Shown here: positions 5,899 to 10,079 of the stretch, piece after piece | Layout of the letters: each line of letters opens with the position of its first letter | Position numbering within the stretch: position 1 is the first letter of the stretch | NCBI GenBank assembly: GCA_029264225.1 | Contig: JARICB010000084.1 | Coordinates: 1-10,079 of the forward strand | DNA from: Nocardioides sp. | GTDB lineage: Bacteria > Actinomycetota > Actinomycetes > Propionibacteriales > Nocardioidaceae | Direction: 5' to 3' | DNA: 10,079 nt | The notes under the pieces: generated by a model | The model's database searches: none | The model's input: only the letters and a program-made list of their open reading frames with translations | What the model was told of the DNA's origin: nothing | Position numbers and translations under genes: made by a program

Positions 5899-7362
5899 AT
5901 GGTCAAGGTTCCCGAGAAGGCAACGCCCTTCTTCGCATACGCCCCGGCGCCCGAGTCACGCGCCATCGTCGACATCGCAGCCTCCTACGGTCTGTTCATC
6001 GACGGTGAGTTCGTCGAGGGTCACGCTAAGAGCTTCAAGACGATCAACCCGGCCACCGAAGAGGTGCTCGCCGAACTCTCCGAGGCCGACGAGACCGACG
6101 TCGACCTCGCAGTGAGGGCCGCGCGTCGCGCCTACACGCGGGTGTGGAGTCGGATGCCGGGCAGCGAGCGAGCGAAATACCTGTTCCGCATCGCTCGGAT
6201 CATGCAGGAGCGCGGTCGAGAACTGGCCGTCCTCGAGTCGATCGACAACGGCAAGCCGATCAAGGAGTCACGCGACATCGACATCCCGGTCGCCGCAGCT
6301 CATTTCTTCTACTACGCCGGCTGGGCCGACAAGCTCTCCTACGCCGGTCAGGGCGTCAACCCGCAGCCGCTGGGCGTGGCCGGCCAGATCATCCCGTGGA
6401 ACTTCCCGCTGCTGATGCTGGCCTGGAAGATCGCCCCGGCACTCGCCGCCGGCAACACCGTCGTACTGAAGCCGGCCGAGACGACGTCGTTGACAGCCCT
6501 GCTGTTCGCGGAGATCTGCCAGCAGGCCGATCTCCCGCCGGGCGTCGTCAACATCATCACCGGCGCCGGCAGCACCGGCCAGGCACTGGTGTCGCATCCG
6601 GATGTCGACAAGATCGCCTTCACCGGCTCTACCGAAATCGGCAAGTCGATCGCCCGCACCGTGGCCGGCACCAAGAAACGGGTCACCCTCGAACTCGGTG
6701 GCAAGGCCGCCAACATCGTCTTCGACGATGCGCCCCTGGATCAGGCCGTCGAAGGCATCGTCAACGGCATCTTCTTCAACCAGGGCCACGTGTGCTGCGC
6801 CGGCTCGCGACTACTCGTGCAGGAGTCGATCGCCGAGGAGCTACTGGAGAAGCTCAAGCGCCGGATGTCCACGCTGCGGGTGGGCGACCCGCTCGACAAG
6901 AACACCGACATCGGAGCCATCAACTCGGCCGAGCAGTTGCGAAAGATCCGCACGCTCTCCGAGATCGGCGAGGCCGAAGGCGGGGAACGTTGGTCTCCCC
7001 CGTGCGATCTGCCCGAGAACGGCTTCTGGTTCCCGCCGACCGTCTTCACCGGCGTGACCCAAGCGCACCGGATCGCCCGCGAGGAGATCTTCGGGCCTGT
7101 GCTGTCCACGCTGACCTTCCGCACCCCCGCGGAAGCGGTGGAGAAGGCCAACAACACGCCCTTCGGACTTTCCGCCGGGGTATGGACCGACAAGGGTTCG
7201 CGCATCCTCTGGATGGCCAACCAGCTCCGCGCCGGCGTGGTGTGGGCCAACACGTTCAACAAGTTCGACCCCACGTCGCCGTTCGGTGGCTACAAGGAGT
7301 CGGGCTACGGCCGCGAGGGTGGTCTGCCCGGTCTCGCCGCCTACCTGAAGGGAACCGACTGA
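5899..7362 (+). CDS. NAD(P)-dependent aldehyde dehydrogenase, ALDH16 N-domain-like
   Basis: This 487-residue ALDH has its full catalytic set: PWNFP with N168 (166-170), KPAE with K191 (191-194), FTGSTEIG (241-248), ELGGKAANIVF with the general base E265 (265-275), NQGHVCCAGSR with the nucleophile most likely C299 (294-304), and EEIFGP with E396 (395-400). It oxidises an aldehyde to the acid; because it follows deoC by 11 bases, acetaldehyde is the likely substrate (inferred). The N-terminus (FFAYAPAPESRAIVDIAASYGLFIDGEF, 11-38) carries a YxPxPES element that I associate from memory with ALDH16 proteins. Its end, FGGYKESGYGREGG...AYLKG, matches the end of the first ALDH16 domain. TGAGG at the deoC stop is a modest ribosome site nine bases before the ATG, so translational coupling is plausible. 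The gene overlaps the next one by one base (TGATG). Confidence 0.95.
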   Translation: MVKVPEKATPFFAYAPAPESRAIVDIAASYGLFIDGEFVEGHAKSFKTINPATEEVLAELSEADETDVDLAVRAARRAYTRVWSRMPGSERAKYLFRIARIMQERGRELAVLESIDNGKPIKESRDIDIPVAAAHFFYYAGWADKLSYAGQGVNPQPLGVAGQIIPWNFPLLMLAWKIAPALAAGNTVVLKPAETTSLTALLFAEICQQADLPPGVVNIITGAGSTGQALVSHPDVDKIAFTGSTEIGKSIARTVAGTKKRVTLELGGKAANIVFDDAPLDQAVEGIVNGIFFNQGHVCCAGSRLLVQESIAEELLEKLKRRMSTLRVGDPLDKNTDIGAINSAEQLRKIRTLSEIGEAEGGERWSPPCDLPENGFWFPPTVFTGVTQAHRIAREEIFGPVLSTLTFRTPAEAVEKANNTPFGLSAGVWTDKGSRILWMANQLRAGVVWANTFNKFDPTSPFGGYKESGYGREGGLPGLAAYLKGTD

Positions 7363-7364
7363 TG
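7360..7364 (+). promoter_or_regulatory. TGATG stop-start overlap coupling the two ALDH genes
   Basis: The TGA of the full-length ALDH (7360-7362) shares its final A with the ATG of the truncated ALDH (7362-7364). A purine-rich GAAGGGA sits about eight bases before the ATG. This arrangement usually couples translation and yields similar amounts of both proteins, as expected for subunits of one enzyme. Confidence 0.75.
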
Positions 7365-8225
7365 GCTCGCATCGACGTGAAGAAGACCTACAAGCTCTAT
7401 ATCGGGGGCACCTTCCCCCGTTCGGAGTCCGGGCGCAGTTACGTCGTCAACGACGCCAAGGGCAACCTGTTGGCCAACGCCGCGCAGGCCAGCCGTAAGG
7501 ACGCTCGCGACGCCGTCATCGCCGCCAGGAAGGCCTTCGGTGGCTGGTCCTCGCGGACGGCCTACAACCGGGGTCAGGTGATCTACCGGATCGCCGAGGT
7601 GTTGGAGGGACGACGCGAGCAGTTCGTCGCCGAACTCCGCGCCAGCGAGGGCATCACGGCCGCCAAGGCCAACACGTTCGTCGACGCCGCCATCGACCGA
7701 CTGGTCTGGTATGCCGGCTGGGCCGACAAGATCACCCAGGTCGAGGGCACCGCGAACCCGGTCGCCGGTCCCTTCTTCAACATCTCCTCGCCGGAGCCGA
7801 CCGGCGTCGTTGCCGTCGTCGCGCCCGCGGGGCCACTGTTGGGCCTGGTCAGTGTCGTTGCGCCGATCATCACTACCGGCAACACCTGCGTCGTGATCGC
7901 CAGTGAGGCGCACCCGCTGACGGCGATCACCCTGGGTGAAGTGATGGCCACCTCCGACCTGCCCGGTGGTGTGGTCAACGTCTTGACCGGCTCGGTCGCC
8001 GAGGTCGCACCGTGGTTGGCCTCCCACATGGACGTCAACGCCATCGACCTGACCGGAGTCACCGACGTCGCCCTGTCGACGTCGCTCGAGGTGGCTGCCG
8101 CCGACAACCTCAAGCGCGTCCGCCGTGCGCCGGAGGCAGCCGTCGACTGGCTGGCGACCCCCGGTCTTGATCGGATGACCGACTGGCTGGAGACCAAGAC
8201 CGTCTGGCACCCGATCGGGATCTGA
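7362..8225 (+). CDS. Truncated, non-catalytic aldehyde dehydrogenase-like protein (ALDH16 C-domain-like)
   Basis: This 287-residue ALDH homologue contains only the N-terminal, NAD-binding half of the fold. It begins like an ALDH (KLYIGGTFPRSESGRSYVVND, 11-31), continues through AARKAFGGWSSR (54-65) and WYAGWADKI (116-124), and reaches the Rossmann region (GVVAVVAPAGPLLGLV, 148-163; LPGGVVNVLTG, 200-210). Each cofactor or catalytic motif is altered: PWNFP becomes APAGP, KPAE becomes ASEA (180-183), and FTGSTEIG becomes LTGVTDVA. The ELGGK strand and the whole Cys-containing catalytic domain are absent. It ends with NLKRVRRAPEAAVDW (249-263) and TKTVWHPIGI, similar by memory to the end of human ALDH16A1. 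It is therefore probably a scaffold or regulatory partner of the preceding ALDH, not a broken gene: the frame is clean, the start is coupled and the ending is conserved. The same frame stays open upstream inside the first ALDH gene, but ATG 7362 is the sensible start. Confidence 0.87.
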   Translation: MARIDVKKTYKLYIGGTFPRSESGRSYVVNDAKGNLLANAAQASRKDARDAVIAARKAFGGWSSRTAYNRGQVIYRIAEVLEGRREQFVAELRASEGITAAKANTFVDAAIDRLVWYAGWADKITQVEGTANPVAGPFFNISSPEPTGVVAVVAPAGPLLGLVSVVAPIITTGNTCVVIASEAHPLTAITLGEVMATSDLPGGVVNVLTGSVAEVAPWLASHMDVNAIDLTGVTDVALSTSLEVAAADNLKRVRRAPEAAVDWLATPGLDRMTDWLETKTVWHPIGI

Positions 8226-8272
8226 GGCCACCCCTTCGCCAGCATCGCTTTGGCCCGATCGACGACCCCGAG

Positions 8273-8304
8273 CGAGGGGGGTGCGATCAGCCCGGCCCCC
8301 CTCG
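8273..8304. terminator. Bidirectional terminator-like inverted repeat between convergent genes
   Basis: CGAGGGGGG (8273-8281) and CCCCCCTCG (8296-8304) are perfect 9-base complements around a 14-base loop. The structure lies alone in the 84-base space between the stop codons of the ALDH operon (8225) and the minus-strand VWA gene (8310), exactly where both transcripts should end. Eight of nine pairs are G-C. There is no T-tract, which is common for actinobacterial terminators. Confidence 0.7.
8283..8297 (+). repeat. 15-base direct repeat, copy 2
   Basis: GCGATCAGCCCGGCC is identical to 3275-3289. Here it spans the loop and the first bases of the right arm of the terminator-like inverted repeat. 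Confidence 0.4.
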
Positions 8305-8309
8305 ACCGG

Positions 8310-9995
8310 TCAGCGGGTGAGCAGTGCTGATCCCAACGCCATCAGCAGGTCCTGAGGGTCCTGCGCCTCGGAGGCCTGACCATCGGTGACTTCGGCGATC
8401 CGTTGCAACGCTGCCATGTCAGCGTCGGTGCTGATGCCGATGGCGATGATGCGCACGGGACGATCCGGGTCGTGCAGCTTGCCCAACTGCTTCAGCAGCG
8501 CATCGATGCCGATGGAGCCCGGGTCGTCGTTGGCGCCGTCACTGATGATCGCCACGGCGTTGTAGTAGTTCGGGTTGTACTCCCGCGTGGCGGCCTGGTA
8601 GGCCGCCAACGTGCTGTCGTAGAGGCCGGTGCCGCCCCGGGTCATGGTCGGGAGCAGGTCGGCCTGCTCGTTGAGCAACTCCTTGTGGATGCGCCCGTCC
8701 CCGGTCGGTGCATCCAGGCGCCGCAGCTGCGCCAGCTCCTTCCAGTCCTGGCCCGGGCCGCCCTGGTCGATGGAGAAGACTCTCAGGCCGATCCGCGCGT
8801 GGTCGGGGAAGGCAGCGAGTGCGCCCTTGGCGGCGTTCACGGCCAGCGCGACCCGGGACGTCTCGCCAGCGGACACGTCCATCGACGCCGAGACATCGAC
8901 CAAGGCGAGCACGCTCGAGGGGACCGTCAGGATCCCCCAACTCTTCATGACCGCCCCGACCTGCGCCTTCTCGGGAGGGGGGAGCTGTTTCCCCTCGCCC
9001 ACGCCGTCTCCCTCGCCCGACCAGACCCCGTCGGGACCGCGCAGCTTGTCACCGGCGATTGCGGCCAGCCCTTCCTCCGTGGTGAACCACGCGGCGATCT
9101 TCGCGCCGATGCGACCTGGCACGTCGAGCTCACCCGACCCCATCGTGAGCGATCCTTCACTCGAGCCGGGCTGCACCAGCGGGAAGTTGAGAAGTGCGAC
9201 ACCGCTGCGAGGAGAGACCCATTCGAGCGCGTCGTTGCCACGCTGGGCGATCAGGAGGTCCCGTTCAGTCACGGGAATCAGTTCAGGACTGCCCGGCGCG
9301 ATGGTGTCGATGTTGACGTCGTTGAGGGTCCCGGAGGCAGCCTGAGCACCGAACTCCTGGGCAACCGGCGTCATCGCGTCCTGGGCGGTCATCGCAGTGC
9401 CGATGCCCTCTGCCGCCTCGGCGAACGGCGCCAGCATGGCCAGGGCAGAAGCCCCGCTCGCCTTGGGGTCCGAGACCACCAACTTCTTCGAGGCCAACAC
9501 CTCGAGCCAGGAGTCCGGGGTGTGGCCGGTCCGGCCGCTCCCCAGACCCACCGGGGTGGAGGCCAGCGCGGGGACGAGCACCTTGCCCGTCTGACCTGCC
9601 TCGGTCAGCACCGTCTCCCAGGCCGGGGAGTCCGGCACCCAGAGGTCGGGAAATACGTCGTCCTCACCCTCGTCGACCTCGGCCTGAGCTTCGGCGACTT
9701 CACCGACGGTGGCGGTGGTGACGTCCAACTCGATGCACTGACCGTTGTCCTCCAGGGAGGCGACCGCCTCGTCGAACAGGTCGGCCATGGCCGGCGCGAC
9801 GGTCACGGTCACGGTCGTGGGATCGCAGTCGGCGGCCTGTGAGGCATCGTCACCACCGATCGCCTGGAGCGCGAAGTAGCCGGCGCCGATCACCAGCAGG
9901 AGCGCGAGCGCGATGATCGCGATGCGGGGCGTGCCGGAACCGGTGTCGGTCGGCTCTGGCAGCTCAGGCGGAGGGCTGGAATGTGAGCCAAACAT
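8310..9995 (-). CDS. Membrane-anchored solute-binding-like domain fused to a von Willebrand A domain
   Basis: This is a 561-residue protein. A proline-rich cytoplasmic N-terminus (PPPELPEP) is followed by one membrane helix, about 24-45, with the rest predicted outside the cell. Residues about 58-335 resemble an extracellular solute-binding protein: the opening strand VTVTVAPAM (62-70), FPDLWVPDSPAW (115-126), VPALASTPVGLG (141-152) and the AAWFTTEEG region (301-309). C57 and C87 may pair. There is no lipobox, so it is anchored by the helix. The VWA domain (about 355-561) has an intact metal site: DVSAS (D367, S369, S371), T456 in GGTGLYDS and D487 in ISDGAND. It probably binds a ligand or protein partner in a metal-dependent manner; no function is established. 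No transporter genes are adjacent within the window. The start is supported by GAGAGG five bases upstream. Homologous fusions occur in actinomycetes. Confidence 0.9.
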   Translation of the reverse strand: MFGSHSSPPPELPEPTDTGSGTPRIAIIALALLLVIGAGYFALQAIGGDDASQAADCDPTTVTVTVAPAMADLFDEAVASLEDNGQCIELDVTTATVGEVAEAQAEVDEGEDDVFPDLWVPDSPAWETVLTEAGQTGKVLVPALASTPVGLGSGRTGHTPDSWLEVLASKKLVVSDPKASGASALAMLAPFAEAAEGIGTAMTAQDAMTPVAQEFGAQAASGTLNDVNIDTIAPGSPELIPVTERDLLIAQRGNDALEWVSPRSGVALLNFPLVQPGSSEGSLTMGSGELDVPGRIGAKIAAWFTTEEGLAAIAGDKLRGPDGVWSGEGDGVGEGKQLPPPEKAQVGAVMKSWGILTVPSSVLALVDVSASMDVSAGETSRVALAVNAAKGALAAFPDHARIGLRVFSIDQGGPGQDWKELAQLRRLDAPTGDGRIHKELLNEQADLLPTMTRGGTGLYDSTLAAYQAATREYNPNYYNAVAIISDGANDDPGSIGIDALLKQLGKLHDPDRPVRIIAIGISTDADMAALQRIAEVTDGQASEAQDPQDLLMALGSALLTR

Positions 9996-10032
9996 GGTTG
10001 CCTCTCAGGGCGGTCAGTGGACGTCTGCGCCG

Positions 10033-10038
10033 ACGATA
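10033..10038 (-). promoter_or_regulatory. Candidate -10 element for the SBP-VWA gene
   Basis: On the minus strand TATCGT (TANNNT) lies 37 bases before the ATG at 9995, which would give a leader of about 30 bases carrying the GAGAGG ribosome site. No matching -35 box is evident. Confidence 0.35.
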
Positions 10039-10065
10039 GGGGCATCCAGGGGCCTAGGAGTGGTA

Positions 10066-10079
10066 ATGACCAAAGTCAT
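10066..10079. repeat. Short inverted repeat upstream of the SBP-VWA gene
   Basis: ATGAC-CAAA-GTCAT is a perfect 5-bp inverted repeat with a four-base centre, in the most A/T-rich part of this upstream region. It lies about 28-41 bases upstream of the proposed -10 element, where an activator could bind. It ends exactly at the window edge, so it may continue or belong to a neighbouring gene. Confidence 0.3.

Noticed and set aside
6144..7361. Upstream extension of the truncated ALDH frame, giving a 693-residue protein
   Set aside because: The extension is an out-of-frame reading of the first ALDH gene, rich in Arg, Gly and Pro without homology. The ALDH-like sequence starts just after ATG 7362, with a TGATG overlap.
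7362..8225. Truncated ALDH as a decaying pseudogene
   Set aside because: No frameshift or internal stop, translational coupling to the gene before it, and a C-terminus resembling the natural end of ALDH16 rather than an abrupt break. The call stays open until conservation is tested.
9803..9820. Repeated GGTCAC units in the SBP-VWA gene
   Set aside because: Only two to three imperfect units, explained by the Thr-Val beta strand VTVTV of the encoded protein.
8403..9842. A 479-residue plus-strand open frame opposite the SBP-VWA gene
   Set aside because: It is rich in Arg, Gly, Asp and His with no domain, membrane or catalytic pattern, and it lies fully antisense to a gene with intact motifs. 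Such frames arise from GC-rich third positions.

Overview
The window is very GC-rich DNA with actinobacterial features: high third-position GC, long spurious antisense frames, TANNNT promoter elements set exactly six bases before start codons, and proteins typical of Nocardioides-like actinomycetes. The genus is an inference. I see no RNA genes, mobile elements, CRISPR array or phage genes. No gene-free stretch exceeds about 85 bases.

Layout. Bases 1-148 hold the 3' end of a heme oxygenase gene. Three plus-strand genes follow, each apparently with its own leaderless promoter: a uronate-dehydrogenase-like NAD-dependent SDR (184-993), thiol peroxidase Tpx (1065-1562) and a PGM2/PmmB-type phosphohexomutase or phosphopentomutase (1607-3268). 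Facing them on the minus strand are a secreted CAP/SCP-domain protein with a Pro-Thr linker (3279-4214) and a three-helix membrane protein with a PH-like domain (4273-4869). Divergent from the latter, with promoter elements that appear to overlap, is a plus-strand operon: deoC (4922-5887), a full-length aldehyde dehydrogenase (5899-7362) and a truncated ALDH-like protein without catalytic residues (7362-8225). A strong inverted repeat separates this operon from the convergent minus-strand gene 8310-9995, a membrane-anchored protein that fuses a solute-binding-like domain to a von Willebrand A domain.

How the genes fit together. The mutase, DeoC and the aldehyde dehydrogenase make a plausible route for the sugar of deoxyribonucleosides: deoxyribose 1-phosphate to deoxyribose 5-phosphate, then glyceraldehyde 3-phosphate plus acetaldehyde, then acetate. 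The most interesting item is the ALDH pair. A complete ALDH overlaps by one base a non-catalytic ALDH fragment with the same domain order and ending as the C-terminal half of ALDH16, so the pair looks like ALDH16 encoded as two proteins. Heme oxygenase and Tpx suggest redox or iron housekeeping but are not obviously co-transcribed. The CAP, PH-like and VWA proteins are envelope proteins of unknown role.
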